Below are positions 11,001 through 23,120 of a stretch of 64,000 nt of DNA, piece after piece. The stretch covers positions 69,297,001 through 69,361,000 of the forward strand of contig CANTUV010000031.1 in the NCBI GenBank assembly GCA_947685225.1. The letters run 5' to 3'. The DNA is from Garcia nutans. Its lineage: Eukaryota; Streptophyta; Magnoliopsida; Malpighiales; Euphorbiaceae. Position 1 is the stretch's first letter. Each line of letters opens with the position of its first letter. The notes under the pieces were generated by a model that was not told the DNA's origin, ran no database searches, and worked only from the letters and a program-made list of their open reading frames with translations. Position numbers and translations under genes: made by a program.

Positions 11001-13451
11001 AAGGGATTGACTATAAAGAATCGAAGGACTCTTTTAGGACAATCATGGCTCTAGTTGCTCATTTTGATCTTGAGCTTCATCAAATGGATGTTAAGACTGC
11101 GTTTCTCAATGGAGACATTAATGAAACAATCTATATGGTGCAACCAGAAAACTTTGTGTCTGGAGACCCAAAGCGACTGATATGCAGATTAAAGAAATCC
11201 ATTTATGGACTCAAGCAGGCTTCTCGTCAGTGGTACTTCAAGTTCCATGAAGTAGTTGTCTCTTTTGGTTTTGAGACAAATGCTGTGGAAGATTGTGTGT
11301 ATCACAAGTTCAGTGGGAGTAGGTTTATCTTTTTGGTCTTATATGTGGATGACATATTGCTTGCTACTAACTGTAAGGACTTGCTGCACGAGACCAAAGT
11401 CTTTCTCTCAAAACACTTTGAAATGAAAGATTTAGGTGAAGCTTCTTTTGTATTAGGGATTCAAATACATCGAGACCGTACTCGAGGTATTCTTAGATTA
11501 TCACAAAAGGGCTATATTGAGAAAGTGCTCAAGAGATTTAGTATGCACAACGGTAGACCAATTGATACCCCAGTTGCTAAAGGAGATAAATGCAGTCTTG
11601 ATCAGTGTCCAAAGGGTGAACTTGAGATTCAGGAGATGCAGAAGATTCCTTATGCGTCAGCAGTTGGGAGTCTGATGTGTGCTCAAGTTTGCACTCGTCC
11701 AGATATTTCATTCATAGTTGGCATGTTAGGATGATATCTCAGCAATCCAGGAATGGATCATTGGAAAGTAGCCAAAAGAGTCTTGAGGTATCTTCAGAGA
11801 ACTAAGGGACATATGCTCACATATAGGCGATCAGATCAGCTTGAGATCATTGGGTATACTGATTCTGATTTCGCGGGATGCCAAGACAGTCAGAAATCCA
11901 AATCAGGCTACATATATCTCTTGGCTAGCGGTGCTATTTCTTGGAAGAGTGTGAAATAAACTCTAGTAGCTACCTCCACCATGGAAGCAGAATTTGTAGC
12001 AAGCTATGAGGCATCCAATCAGGCTATTTGGCTGAGGAACTTTATCACAGGGCTGCGCATTGTGAATGGTATTGAAAGGCCATTAAAGTTATACTGTGAT
12101 AATTACTCAGCAGTCTTATTCTCCAACAACAACAGAAGCTCTTCTCGATCGAGACACATTGGGATAAAGTTTCTGGCTATGAGGGAGAGAGTACAGAGTG
12201 GACAGATATCCATAGAGCATATTGGAACGAACTCTATAATTGCGGATCCGCTCACTAATGCTGTGATACCGAAAGTTTTTCATGAGCACACTGCTCATAT
12301 GGGTGTCACATTATTTGAGACTATTTAGTTTCAGTGGGAGTTTGTTCATTATGGTTATATTATATTTGTGTATACTCTGTTTTGTAATGGATATATTATG
12401 TTATTAATACTCAGTTTCTGCAGAAAATAAAGTATTTATTTTGTTACACTCTGTATTATTATTGATTGATCTCACTAAAGTGTGACCAGTTGGAAACAGG
12501 CATGATTAGATCACATTACATGTAGTTTTCATGCTACACTCCTATTATTGATCTATGTCATTTGAGAGTATTGGTAATGTGATTGATGGTGGTTTGAGTC
12601 ACGATGAATGTGGCGACTGGCCCTTCAGTCCTTTATCGATATAATCAATGGACGAGATTGTTTGAGGCACCTTCAGTATGACTGCTTTTATGAGCTCATT
12701 AAGGTATATACATTTATATTTAATATATGTTAGCCCAAGTAGGAGATTGTTAGAATTAATTTTATATTGATAAAATTAATCCTCTAATTAATCATAAGTA
12801 TAGGCTAAATATATTTAAATATTAAATATGTATTGCAGTCAAATTAAAATAGTCAATTAAAGTTTTGATCAAATTAGGATTGTTGACTATTGAGGTGTCC
12901 TACTCGTAATAGGATTATAAGTGTAGAGACCGATAAGAATTTCTATTTTGTTGAAGGACCAAAATAGAAATTAATCATCATCAGTTATAAATAAGGGGTC
13001 GTGGTCTCCAGGGGAATATAACAATTTTAGAGAACATTACATTCCTTCAGTAGTGCTTCCGCATAACCTAAAGTGTGTATCCCCTGGAAGGCGACAAACC
13101 CCAGAATCGTCTTCAGCATCAACATACGATGATGTCAGGTACGCAATTCTGCCCTTTGCAATTTAATTTGAATAATCTAGTGATCTATGCATATTTTAGA
13201 TTTTAGGAAAATTAAGTTTTCTTCCCCTTTCATTTAGGAGAATTAAGTTTTCTTCCCCTTTCATGGTTATCATTAAAAAAGAGCCATTGCTAGCAGGGTT
13301 TTTGAATATTTAGTATAAGATGAAGAAAACCAAGAACCAAAAGCAGAAAGATTAGGAAAAAGAATCCCATAATTGACATATCATCGAAGCAGAAAATGAA
13401 CAGAACGAAAGCAAGAAGAAGAATTGAACTGACCTTGGGCAACTCAGCCAT
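2067..13451 (-). CDS. PAT11: DHHC palmitoyltransferase, PAT11-like, four exons
   Basis: Protein S-acyltransferase: transfers palmitate from acyl-CoA to protein cysteines through an acyl-enzyme on the DHHC cysteine, in endomembranes. Exons on the minus strand: 13451-13434 (MAELPK, donor AAG|GTCAGT), 6246-6021, 4509-4211 (donor TTT|GTAAGT) and 2549-2067 (acceptor GTGCAG). Phases agree and give 341 residues, close to the family length. The cysteine-rich domain matches C-x2-C-x9-HC-x2-C-x2-C-x4-DHHC-x5-C-x4-N-x3-F, with DHHC at about residues 176-179. Membrane segments: end of exon 2, two in exon 3, and two after the DHHC. C-terminus is KRHKK. Two in-frame ATGs lie further upstream (up to 13622), so the start is uncertain. 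Intron 1 (about 7.2 kb) contains copia A, so efficient splicing is not guaranteed. PAT11 is assigned from remembered family resemblance. Confidence 0.82.
5958..5980. repeat. (AG)n microsatellite next to exon 2
   Basis: An uninterrupted GA dinucleotide run just inside intron 2 of the DHHC gene, close to the exon 2 donor at 6020. In the sense direction it is a CT tract. Confidence 0.8.
7381..7900 (+). repeat. 5' LTR of copia A
   Basis: Starts TGTTAGAATT and ends CTTTCA. A TATA box (TATAAATA, about 7622-7629) sits before a GC-richer stretch that should contain the transcription start. Followed at once by the primer-binding site. The U5 end carries a degenerate short duplication of the CTTCCCCTTTCA type. 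Confidence 0.9.
7901..9022 (+). other. Long leader of copia A without gag
   Basis: About 1.1 kb between the PBS and the pol ATG, where gag normally lies. I find no UBN2/gag motif and no zinc knuckle in any frame. Instead there is a TTAA tetranucleotide run (about 8076-8109), a 12-bp-stem hairpin (8115-8140), two hairpins with related loops (8683-8721 and 8781-8820) and a splice-acceptor-like CAG at 9015-9017. The same plan recurs in copia B (15942-17092). Confidence 0.75.
8115..8140 (+). repeat. Leader hairpin, 12-bp perfect stem
   Basis: GAAACTGTTCTT followed by TG and AAGAACAGTTTC. The two arms are exact reverse complements with a 2-base spacer. The equivalent in copia B (16255-16280) is a perfect 26-bp palindrome. 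Its place in the transcribed leader fits a dimerisation or packaging stem-loop; that role is inferred. Confidence 0.75.
9023..12328 (+). pseudogene. Copia A polyprotein (PR-IN-RT-RH), broken
   Basis: The frame opens at ATG 9023. Protease motif WIDSGATSHI is near residue 43. GAG-pre-integrase with zinc-binding HRRLGH...CVEC follows, then the integrase core (IDDYSRYGY, DRGGEY, SERRN) to 10615. RT (11045-11734) has the YVDD box, and RNase H runs to 12328. Damage: an extra base near 10575 shifts the frame, a stop lies at 10653-10655, a short deletion precedes 10757 relative to copia B, and stops lie at about 10994-10996, 11732-11734 and 11957-11959. The protein cannot be made as one chain. The lineage within Ty1/copia was not assigned. 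Confidence 0.85.
12748..13263 (+). repeat. 3' LTR of copia A
   Basis: Begins TGTTAGAATT right after the polypurine tract and ends CTTTCA next to the TGGTT duplication. The TATA box is repeated as TATAAATA near 12988. Several single-base differences from the 5' LTR are visible, for example TATAGGCT for TATGGGCT. Confidence 0.9.
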
Positions 13452-14570
13452 GTCCAGCTTTGCGTCCAGAGACAGACAGCCAACACTCTCTCTCAAGTCT
13501 TCGTTTTTTCCTTTTTCTTTTCTTTTCTCTTCCATCCTTGACCCGACGCTATTTTCCTTTCCGTCTGGGTTTGCAATTGTAGGGGGGCTGTTTTTTGAAA
13601 CATTACATTGGGCTTTCTGCATAATTACCAGAAAAACTCATTCATGTTATAAAAATACCAGAGGAAATTACATGGTGTATCACATTTTAGGTTCTATTTT
13701 TATTTTTACCACCTTTACTTTTTTTTTGTAACTTTTTAATTTTTAATTTTTGTCTTTCTTATATTTTATTTTTTTAAAATACGGTTTATATCTTCTTTTT
13801 TTTTTGAAAAAATTACATTGATCGCTGTATTTACACTTTACAATTTCAAATATACAATGCAAAGTTTTTTCTTTCGTTTTTCCAGTACTGCTTTTTTTTT
13901 GTTTTAACGTTATTTTTTCTTTCTTTTTTCAATTTTTGTAATTTTTTTATTTTTATTTTTAATATTTTTTTATACATAAATAATTTTTTTATTATCATAT
14001 TTTTATTATACATATAAAAAATAAATATATACATAATACACATACAATAAATAAAAACATCAGTAACATATACATAATATATCTGCAACATATCTATAAT
14101 ATATACACTATAATTAATCAATATATAAATACTAGAAGACACATATCCATTACATATATACTATGATTAAGTAATATATAAAGATTATACAATATATCAA
14201 GACTAAAAGATAATATATGCACAATATATACAGACATATCAGCAACATACATAACATATCTAAAATATATAAAATTATATTATAAAATGATGTTCTTAAT
14301 TTTTTTTGATAAATTTTTATAAAATTATGCTATTTTTTATTAAAGGTGTTTTTTTTACAAAATAATATATAAAATAAACTCAATTTTTATTTTTTTTTAA
14401 TATTTTATAACATATCTATAAAATATCTATAACATATAAATAACATATACAAATTATAAAAATATTTTTTGTAATTCTATAATATTTTTAGGTGTTTTTG
14501 AAAATTTTTTAAATCAACATTATTTTTTGAAAAAACTTTTGATTTTATAGGTAGTTTTGTAAGGAGCCTT
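13452..14570 (-). promoter_or_regulatory. 5' flank of the DHHC gene running into AT-rich repeat
   Basis: 13452-13690 probably contains the 5' UTR and proximal promoter of the minus-strand gene. Parallel sequence occurs beside the other two exon-1 copies, which shows it belonged to the duplicated unit. From about 13690 the DNA becomes ACATATA/TATAT-rich and aligns in the same orientation with 37740-38480. It ends in a segment (about 14525-14560) containing AAACTTTTGATTTTATAGGT. No TATA box could be singled out in such AT-rich DNA. Confidence 0.5.
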
Positions 14571-14903
14571 TTTTTGCCATGTTTTGCATTTCTCCTTCAC
14601 TCCATCTTCTTCCTCAACCTCTTTTTTTAAGAAATACGTTGGTATCTCTTTAAAGCTGCAATCAATCAATTTTTTTGATAAATACAAAATAAGATAAAAT
14701 CAAAATCAATAGAGAGATTTAGGGAAGATTCAACATCCAAATCATATACTCGAAATTAGTTCAAGAATCAAATTCATTACTGCAAATCTACATCCAATCA
14801 ACAACTCAAAATAGTTATAGAACATCTAAATTTCATGTAATTATTGGAAAGATTTCTTTATTATAAAATTTTCTATTTGAAAATCTATTTTTGAATTCAC
14901 TTA
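14571..14903. other. Non-coding AT-rich stretch
   Basis: Between the AT-rich repeat and the PIF-type MITE. I see no gene, repeat or regulatory signal that can be supported. Confidence 0.4.
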
Positions 14904-15304
14904 GTCGATGCTTGGATGAAGGTAAATTAGAGGAGAAATTGAATTTACTTTAATGAAGAAAAGGAGAGCAATGTAAAAGAAATTTACTCTAGATTACTTT
15001 TCATTATTTGACAGATTAAATAAAAGGAAGGCAATTTAAATTTCTCTAGTATTTTTAAAGAAGGAAATGAGGATTAAAAATTGGTCATTTCACTTATTTA
15101 AATAACTACTTACCGCCATTTACTCCCATCTCTCTCCATTTTTGAGAGAAATATTTTGAAGTTGGAGAATAAATTAAGAAAATAAATTTACTCCTATTTA
15201 CTTTTATTTACTCTATTAATTTTTGTAACAAACAATAGAAAGTAGAGTAAATTTTAATTATTATTTCCTCTTTTACCTCTAACTATCCTCATCCAAACGA
15301 AGAC
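14904..15304. mobile_element. PIF/Harbinger-type (Tourist-like) MITE, 401 bp
   Basis: The left end GTCGATGCTTGGATGAAGG and the reverse complement of the right end GTCTTCGTTTGGATGAGG form imperfect terminal inverted repeats. Similarity continues inward (TTAGAGG). The flanks are TTA at 14901-14903 and TTA at 15305-15307, the 3-bp target typical of PIF/Harbinger elements. No coding capacity. Confidence 0.72.
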
Positions 15305-15419
15305 TTAATTTTTTGATGTTTTCTTGCAATTTTTAGAATAGCTTCATCTCGAACTTCAGATAATTTGTCCCTCTTTGTTGAAGAAAATTTGTAAGTTTAA
15401 TAAGCAAAAAGGCTACTGA

Positions 15420-15941
15420 TGTTAGAATTAATTTTATATTGTTAAAATTAATCCTCTAATTAATCATAAGTGCGGGCTAAATATATTTAAATATTAAATG
15501 TGTATTGCAGTCAAATTAAGATAGTCAAATTAAAGTTTTGATCAAATTAGGATTGTTGACTATTGAGGTGTTCCACTCGTAATAGGATTATAAGTGTAGA
15601 GACCATTAAGTAATTTCTATTTTGTTGAATGACCAAAATAGAAATTAATCAATTTATTCAGTTATAAATAAGGGGTCTTGGTCTCCGAGGAAATATAACA
15701 ATTTTAGAGAACATTACGTTCCTTCAGTAGTGCTTCCGCATAACCTAAAGTGTGTATCCCCTGGAAAGGCGACAAACCCCAGAATTGTCTTCAGCATCAA
15801 CATACGATGATGTTAGGTACGCAATTCTGCCCTTTGCAATTTAATTTGAATAATCTAGTGATCTATGCATATTTTAGGTTTTAGGGAAATTAAGTTTTCT
15901 TCCCCTTTCATTTAGAGGAATTAAGTTTTCTTCCCCTTTCA
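15420..15941 (+). repeat. 5' LTR of copia B
   Basis: Starts TGTTAGAATT and ends CTTTCA. TATA box TATAAATA at about 15663-15670. Carries a duplicated CTTCCCCTTTCA-type segment at its end. Confidence 0.9.
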
Positions 15942-17092
15942 ATTGGTATCAGAGCCCTGTGCTAGGTTGCTAGATTTTCCCAATTAAATTGCGGTATTGA
16001 TTATTGTTTTGATTCTAGAAAATTAATTCGGTGATTGTAATTTTTTAGAATTAATTTGGAATCGAATTTAGTAATCTGAAATCAATTTTGGTTTGATTTG
16101 TTTTTGGATTAAATTACTGTGATTATTTAATTGATTCTGAAAAAATCAAATTTCTGGACTTGAATTTGTGTTTGTGATTTTTTCTGGAATTAATTAATTT
16201 TTGGTTGATTAATTATGTAAATTAATTAATTAAAGATTAAAAAAAATCTATTTTGAAACTGTTCTTCGAAGAACAGTTTCGTGAAATTGGGCTATAGACA
16301 TAAAGTAGAGAACAAAACACAGAGGAGTCACGGGATGAAAATAAAATATATTTTTAAATATTGCAAATAGGTCCTTCAACTTTTGATAATTTGATTTTGA
16401 CCCAGAAAGTTTTGTAATTCCTGTTTTCACCCACAAAACTTTAATTTATTTAATTTTTAGCCCAAAATTTTATGTTTATTTATTTTTGGCCCAAAATTTT
16501 TTTTAAATTAATTAAAGTTTATTTTTATTTTTTATTGCAATATTTGATTGAGTTTAAATTTAATTAATATAAATATTGCAATCCATTTATTATAATTTAA
16601 GAATTTTATTGAGTTTAAATTTTGGTATTTTAGTCCTAATTGTGTCTAATATTTTTAATAATAAATTAATTGAAGCAAAAAGTTACCAAAGTGACCTCTA
16701 TTGTGTAAATTAATTTATTTGGGATATTAGACAGGTGTATTAAAATTTATTGCGGGTAGTAAACCGGCCCAAAGGAAGGTTGCTATCTGGCTGAATTGAG
16801 AATACATTGCGGTAATAAATATGTGATAATTATTATGTGTTCATCTATGTGGATAATAAATCGGCCCAAAGGAAGGTTTATTATTTGACAAGACTGAATT
16901 GTCAATATTTGATTACTGCGTTGAGATACCAATTACAGTTAATATTTTATGTCCAAAGATTAGAATATTAATGTTGTGTCTGGTATCTTATTTCCAATAT
17001 TTGAACTCTACTCCTGTGATTTGTTTCAATTTTTTGTGGATTGTGAGATTATGTCATTTATTTATTATTTATTTTCTCTGAATTCAGCTGGC
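15942..17092 (+). other. Long gag-less leader of copia B
   Basis: Colinear with 7901-9022 of copia A, and likewise without any gag frame. Contains the perfect palindrome at 16255-16280, twin hairpins at about 16751-16791 and 16850-16890 sharing the loop GGCCCAAAGGAAGGT, and a CAG acceptor-like site just before the ATG at 17093. Confidence 0.75.
16255..16280 (+). repeat. Perfect 26-bp palindrome in the copia B leader
   Basis: GAAACTGTTCTTC and its exact reverse complement abut. The same stem in copia A differs by one central base. As RNA it would form a strong hairpin or an intermolecular duplex. Confidence 0.8.
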
Positions 17093-20000
17093 ATGCCGTG
17101 TAATCCCAACTTTGTACCTATGAATGAAAATACTGATAATAAGACTGCTGATAAGGGAAAATATTTGGTTTTAGCCTGCTCTGAAGTTAATTTAACTTCG
17201 GTGCCTAGAAAAATTTGGTGGATAGATTCTGGTGCTATTAGTCACATAAGTGTTTTAATGCAGGCTTGTCTAAGTTACCGAAAACCAACTGACGGTGAAA
17301 GATACGTTTATATGGGAACTGGTGAATCGGTAGAAGTAGAGGCGATAGGACATTTTAGATTGCGTTTAAGAACTAGAAATTTTTTGGATCTAGTAGATAA
17401 TTTTGTTATTCCGTCTTTTAGGCGGAATTTAATTTCTGTTTCTCATTTGGACAAATCTGGTTTTACTTGTTCATTTGGAAACAATAAAGTTACTTTATCT
17501 ATGGATTCAAAAATTTTAGGTACTGGTTTCTCGTATGCACTTCATAATCTATATATGTTAGATATCGATGCCTCTTATAATGAGACCATGCAAGTTAGTA
17601 CTATAGGTACCAAAAGGAAGCTGAATATGGATAACTCAGCTGCTCTATGGCACAGACGTTTGGGTAACATATCCAAATCTAGAATATAGAATCTTGTATC
17701 AGATGGTATCATAAATACACTTGATTTCACAGATTTGGACTCCTGTGTTGAGTGTATTAAAGGTAAACAGACTAAACAAAAGAGATTAGGTGCCAATAGG
17801 TCATCAAACGTCTTAGAATTGATACATACGGACATCTGCGGTCCATTCCCTACAGCAACAAGGAATAGCCAAAGATACTTCATATCATTCATAGACGATT
17901 ACTCACGTTACGGGTACCTATATCTCATTCATGAGAAATCTGAGTCTCTGGACGTTTTCAAATCTTATAAGGCCGAAGTTGAAAATCAACTCGGAAAGAA
18001 GATTAAATCTGTTAGATCTGACCGTGGAGGTGAGTACTATGGCAGATATGAAGGTTCAGGAGAACAACATCCAGGGCCATTTGCTATTTTCCTGCAAGAC
18101 TGTAGTATAGTCCCTCAATACACAATGCCTGGTACACCCAGCATGAATGGTGTATCTGAGAGACGTAACATGACTCTTATGGATATGGTTAAAAGTATGA
18201 TTAGTCATTCTTCTTTACCTGAGTCTCTGTGGGGAGAAGCATTAATGACAGCAGTCTATCTTCTTAACAGAGTACCAACTAAAGCAACTACAAAAACACC
18301 TTATGAGCTTTGGACTTGACGCAAGCCTAGTCTAAAACACCTTCATGTTTGGGGATGTCCTGCTGAGGCTAGGCCTTATAGGCCTAATAAAACAAAATTG
18401 GACTCCAAAACTGTTAGTAGCTACTTTGTTGGTTATTCTGAGCGATCTCGGGGTTTTAAGTTCTATAATCCTACTTTCAGATCTATTTTTGAGACGGGAA
18501 TTGCAACATTCTTTGAGGATGTTGAGTTTGGGGGGAGAAATAAGGTTAGAAACATTGTCTTTGAGGAGGGATCGAGTCAGGAACACTCAGTGTCGATTCC
18601 TATCTTTGCTCCTGGGACTGTTCAGGTTCCTAGAATTGTTAATATCCCAGAAGTAATTCCGGATCCAATATAAGACAATGTTGATCAACTTCCCCATCAG
18701 GATGAAGAAGTTGTTCTTCCTCAAGTACAAGCTCAACAACCTCAAGAATTTGAGCCAGAACCTGTGCCTTTAAGAAGGTCCACTAGAGAGAGAAGAAATG
18801 CTATTCCGGATGACTATGTAGTATATCTTCAGGAACATGAGGACACTGTAGACATGGTGGAAGATGATCCTATCAGCTTTCATCATGCCATGCAGGATTC
18901 CAACTCTCAGAAGTGGATTGAGGCAATGGGTGAAGAATTTAAGTCAATGCAAGACAATCAAGTTTGGGATCTTGTTCCATTACCTGAAGGAAAGAAACCC
19001 TTTGGTTGCAAATGGATATTTAAAACCAAGAGGGATTCTAAAGGTAATGTGGAAAGATATAAGGCACGTCTTGTAGCTAAGGGCTTCACTCAGAAGGAAG
19101 GGATTGACTATAAAGAGACCTTCTCTCCGGTTTCATAGAATGACTCTTTTAGGACAATCATGGCTCTAGTTGCTCATTTTGATCTTGAGCTTCATCAAAT
19201 GGATGTTAAGACTGCATTTCTCAATGGAGACATTGATAAAACCATCTATATGGTGCAGCCAGAAAACTTTGTGTCTGGAGACCCAAAGCGACTAGTATGC
19301 AGATTAAAGAAATCCATTTATGGACTCAAGCAGGCTTCTCGTCAGTGGTACTTTAAATTACATGAAGTAGTTGTCTCTTTCGATTTTGAGACAAATGTTG
19401 TGGAAGATTGTGTGTACACAAGTTCAGTGGGAGTAGGTTTATCTTGTTGGTCTTATATGTGGATGACATATTGCTTGCTACTAACTGTAAGGACTTGCTG
19501 CACGAGACCAAAGTCTTTCTTTCAAAACACTTTGAGATGAAAGATTTAGGTGAAGCTTCTTTTGTATTAGGGATTCAAATACATCGAGACTGTACTCGAG
19601 GTATTCTTGGATTATCACAAAAGGGCTATATTGAGAAAGTGCTCAAGAGATTTAGTATGCACAACGGTAGACCAATTGATACCCCAGTTGCTAAAGGAGA
19701 TAAATTCAGTCTTGATCAGTGTCCAAAGGGTGAACTTGAGATTCAGGAGATGCAGAAGATTCCTTATGCGTCTGCAGTTGGGAGTCTGATGTATGCTCAA
19801 GTTTGCACTCGTCCAGATATTTCATTCATAGTTGGCATGTTAGGGCGATATCTCATTAATCCAGGAATGGATCATTGGAAAGAAACCAAAAGAGTCTTGA
19901 GATATCTTAAGAGAACTAAGGGACATATGCTCACATACAGGCAATCAGATCAGCTTGAGATCATTGGGTATACTGATTCTGATTTCGCGGGATGCCAAGA

Positions 20001-20442
20001 CAGTCAAAAATCCACATCAGGCTACATATATCTCTTGGTTGGCGGTGCTATTTCTTGGAAGAGTGTGAAACAAACTCTAGTAGCTACCTCCACCATGGAA
20101 GCAGAATTTGTAGCAAGCTATGAGGCATCCAATCAGGCTATTTGGCTGAGGAACTTTATCACAGGGCTGCGCATTGTGAATGGCATTGAAAGGCCATTAA
20201 AGTTATACTGTGATAATTACTCAGCAGTCTTATTCTCCAACAACAACAGAAGCTCTTCTCGATCGAGACACATTGGGATAAAGTTTCTGGCTATGAGGGA
20301 GAGAGTACAGAGTGGACAGATATCCATGGAGCATATTGGAACGAACTCTATGATTGCGGATCCGCTCACTAATGCTGTGATACCGAAAGTTTTTTATGAG
20401 CACACTGCTCATATGGGTGTCACATTATTTGAGACTATTTAG
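17093..20442 (+). pseudogene. Copia B polyprotein (PR-IN-RT-RH), broken
   Basis: Same domain order as copia A from ATG 17093: protease (WIDSGAISHI, where the usual Thr after Ala is Ile), GAG-pre-integrase, integrase core (IDDYSRYGY, DRGGEY), RT with YVDD, and RNase H ending at 20442. In-frame stops at 17687-17689, 18317-18319, 18671-18673 and 19136-19138, plus a frameshift near 19410-19420, disable it. A and B carry different stops, so they decayed independently after insertion. Confidence 0.85.
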
Positions 20443-20861
20443 TTTCAGTGGGAGTTTGTTCATTATGGTTATATTATATTTGTGTATACTCTGTTTTGTA
20501 ATAGATATATTATGTTATTAATACTCAGTTTCTGCAGAAAATAAAGTATTTATTTTGTTACACTCTGTATTATTATTGATTGATCTCACTAAAGTGTGAC
20601 CAGTTGGAAACAGGCATGATTAGATCACATTACATGTAGTTTTTATGCTACACTCCTATTATTGATCTATGTCATTTGAGAGTATTGGTAATGTGATTGA
20701 TGGTGGTTTGAGTCACGATGAATGTGACGACTGGCCCTTCAGTCCTTTATCGATATAATCAATGGACAATATTGTTTGAGGCACCTTCAGTATGACTGCT
20801 TTTATGAGCTCATTAAGGTATATACATTTATATTTAATATATGTTAGCCCAAGTGGGAGAT

Positions 20862-21351
20862 TGTTAGAATTAATTTTATATTGTTAAAATTCATCCTCTA
20901 ATTAATCATAAGTATGGACTAAATATATTTAAATATTAAATGTGTATTGCAGTCAAATTAAGATAGTCAAATTAAAGTTTTGATCAAATTAGGATTGCTG
21001 ACTATTGAGGTGTTCCACTCGTAATAGGATTATAAGTGTAGAGACCATTAAGTAATTTCTATTTTGTTGAAGGACCAAAATAAAAATTAATCAATTTATT
21101 CAGTTATAAATAAGGGGTCGTGGTCTCCAGGGGAATATAACAATTTTAGAGAACATTACTTTCCTTCAGTAGTGCTTCCGCATAACCTAAAGTGTGTATC
21201 CCCTAGAAGGCGACAAACCCCAGAATTGTCTTCAGCATCAACATACGATGATGTCAGGTACGCAATTCTGCCCTTTGCAATTTAATTTGAATAATCTAGT
21301 GATCTATGCATATTTTAGGTTTTAGGGGAATTAAGTTTTCTTCCCCTTTCA
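20862..21351 (+). repeat. 3' LTR of copia B
   Basis: Begins TGTTAGAATT after AAGTGGGAGA and ends CTTTCA before the ACTGA duplication. Shorter than the 5' LTR by one terminal duplication unit. Confidence 0.9.
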
Positions 21352-21356
21352 ACTGA

Positions 21357-23082
21357 ATCTTCAACTATTATTATGTCGGGTCTACCATGGTTTACAAAGC
21401 CTTTCTTTTGGTTGAGACGAAAAAATGGAACAAATGAAAAATGGTATTTGTTTTGTTGGGTCAATGATGGTTTACGAGGCTTTCTTTTGGTTGAGATAAG
21501 GAAGTGGAACAAATAGGAAATGATATTCTATGAAATGTATTTATTATGGAATTTTGATTTTTTTTCATGCAGTGTGATTTTAAAGTGGCTCTTGTAGCCT
21601 TTACAAATGAATTGTTCTGTTGGGTCAATTTTTTGTTGTATTTTTTAATTGTGTTTTTGGGTTTGAACAATACTAATTAGAGTTTTTTTTATTTTTCAAT
21701 TTACATACACACCACATATTCGATAAAATAATTCAAAGAAATAATTTTTCTATTTTTTAACTTCCATCAATTTTTAAACAGATTGTATCAATTTATATAA
21801 CATATAACATTAAAAAAATAAACAAAATAAAAAAAATTATAGGATTGCATTAAAATAATTAAACACAACATTATATATATATATATACAATTTAAATGAA
21901 TACTATAAAAGTGTATTATTGATTATTAAATATTTAATTACATGGTATATGCGTTACATATAACTAAATTTTTTAGTATGATAGTTGTATACTAATATTT
22001 TTCTTTTTTCAATTTCTAGGGTAGTCTCATTAGGATCCATGTTTGGTCTCTTTAAGGAGATGAAATGGTATTAAACACACATAGACAATAAAGCATAAAC
22101 TATATAGAGTTTTATTAGACAAACCAACATAATTGTCTAAAAGGTTCTTTTCTTTTCTATTTTCATTTTGATAGAAATAATTATGAATTAATTTCTTTTT
22201 AATTATATATTATTAATAATAACAAAAAAAATGACAATATTACATATTTTTAACATTATGTTAATATATATTGCAAAAGAATAACAATATATATTATACA
22301 TGTAACTATATGTCATATATACCTTAATATATTAAAATATTACAGTTGCATATTAACATTATTTTTTGAAAAAAAATAGAGATATATAGTTACAGTTAGC
22401 ATATACCTACATATACTAAGATATAACAATTGTATAGTAATATTCTTTAATCAAGACAATAGGCATATGCTACATATATCCTCATATGCTAAAATATTAT
22501 AGTTGTATATTGACTTTTTTTTTAAAAAAAAAAAACTATAGATATATGTAGTTATAATTAGTACATACCTATATATACTAAGAAATAATAGTTGCATAGT
22601 GATATTTTTTCTCAAAAACTATAGGTATATATAGATATATACTACATATACCTTCATATACCAAGATATAATAGCTGCATAGTGATATTCTTTTTTCAAA
22701 ATAATAGGTACTTATAAATATATACTACATATACCTTCATATATCTTTACTAAAGAATAATAATATATGTGTGTATATATGGATATATGTCAGTATATAA
22801 CTATTTTATATATTTATTTATATGAAAGTATATGTTACATATAACTAGATACATTAAAAAATAATATATGTTGGTATATATTACATATAACTAGATATAT
22901 GTGGTATATATTGCAAAAGAATAACAATATATGTTATATATATATATATGGGTATATATTGGCATATGTCGGTATATGTTACATATACTTTAACTAAAAA
23001 ATAATGATATATGTCGGTATATGTTACATATACTTTAACTAAAAAATAATGATATATGTCTGTATATGTTACATATAATTAA

Positions 23083-23120
<38 letters not shown>

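Larger units (their letters stand above)
7381..13263 (+). mobile_element. Copia element A, gag-less, in intron 1 of the DHHC gene
   Basis: A 5.88-kb LTR element in sense opposite to the host gene. LTRs lie at 7381-7900 and 12748-13263, with TG...CA ends. The target duplication is TGGTT, at 7376-7380 and 13264-13268. The primer-binding site ATTGGTATCAGAGCC (initiator tRNA-Met type) starts at 7901. A degraded polypurine tract (AAGTAGGAGA) precedes the 3' LTR. The order after the leader is protease, integrase, RT, RNase H (the INT-RT order defines Ty1/copia). No gag is present between the PBS and the protease. The LTRs differ at roughly 13-16 positions by eye, about 3%, so the insertion is fairly young. 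The two sister copies of the locus keep the unoccupied site (around 35290 and 47920). Confidence 0.93.
15420..21351 (+). mobile_element. Copia element B, same gag-less family as A
   Basis: A 5.93-kb element with LTRs at 15420-15941 and 20862-21351. The target duplication ACTGA is perfect (15415-15419 and 21352-21356). Primer-binding site ATTGGTATCAGAGCC starts at 15941; the polypurine tract AAGTGGGAGA ends just before the 3' LTR. Leader, protein order and 3' non-coding tail match copia A closely, and again no gag is found. The 3' LTR lacks one copy of a short CTTCCCCTTTCA-type duplication present in the 5' LTR. By eye about 13 substitutions separate the LTRs, so A and B inserted at similar times. 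Confidence 0.93.

Noticed and set aside
13846..14142. 98-codon minus-strand ORF rich in Ile, Tyr and Lys
   Set aside because: Composition is that of TATAT/ACATATA repeat DNA; the region aligns with the foldback repeat, so the frame is chance.
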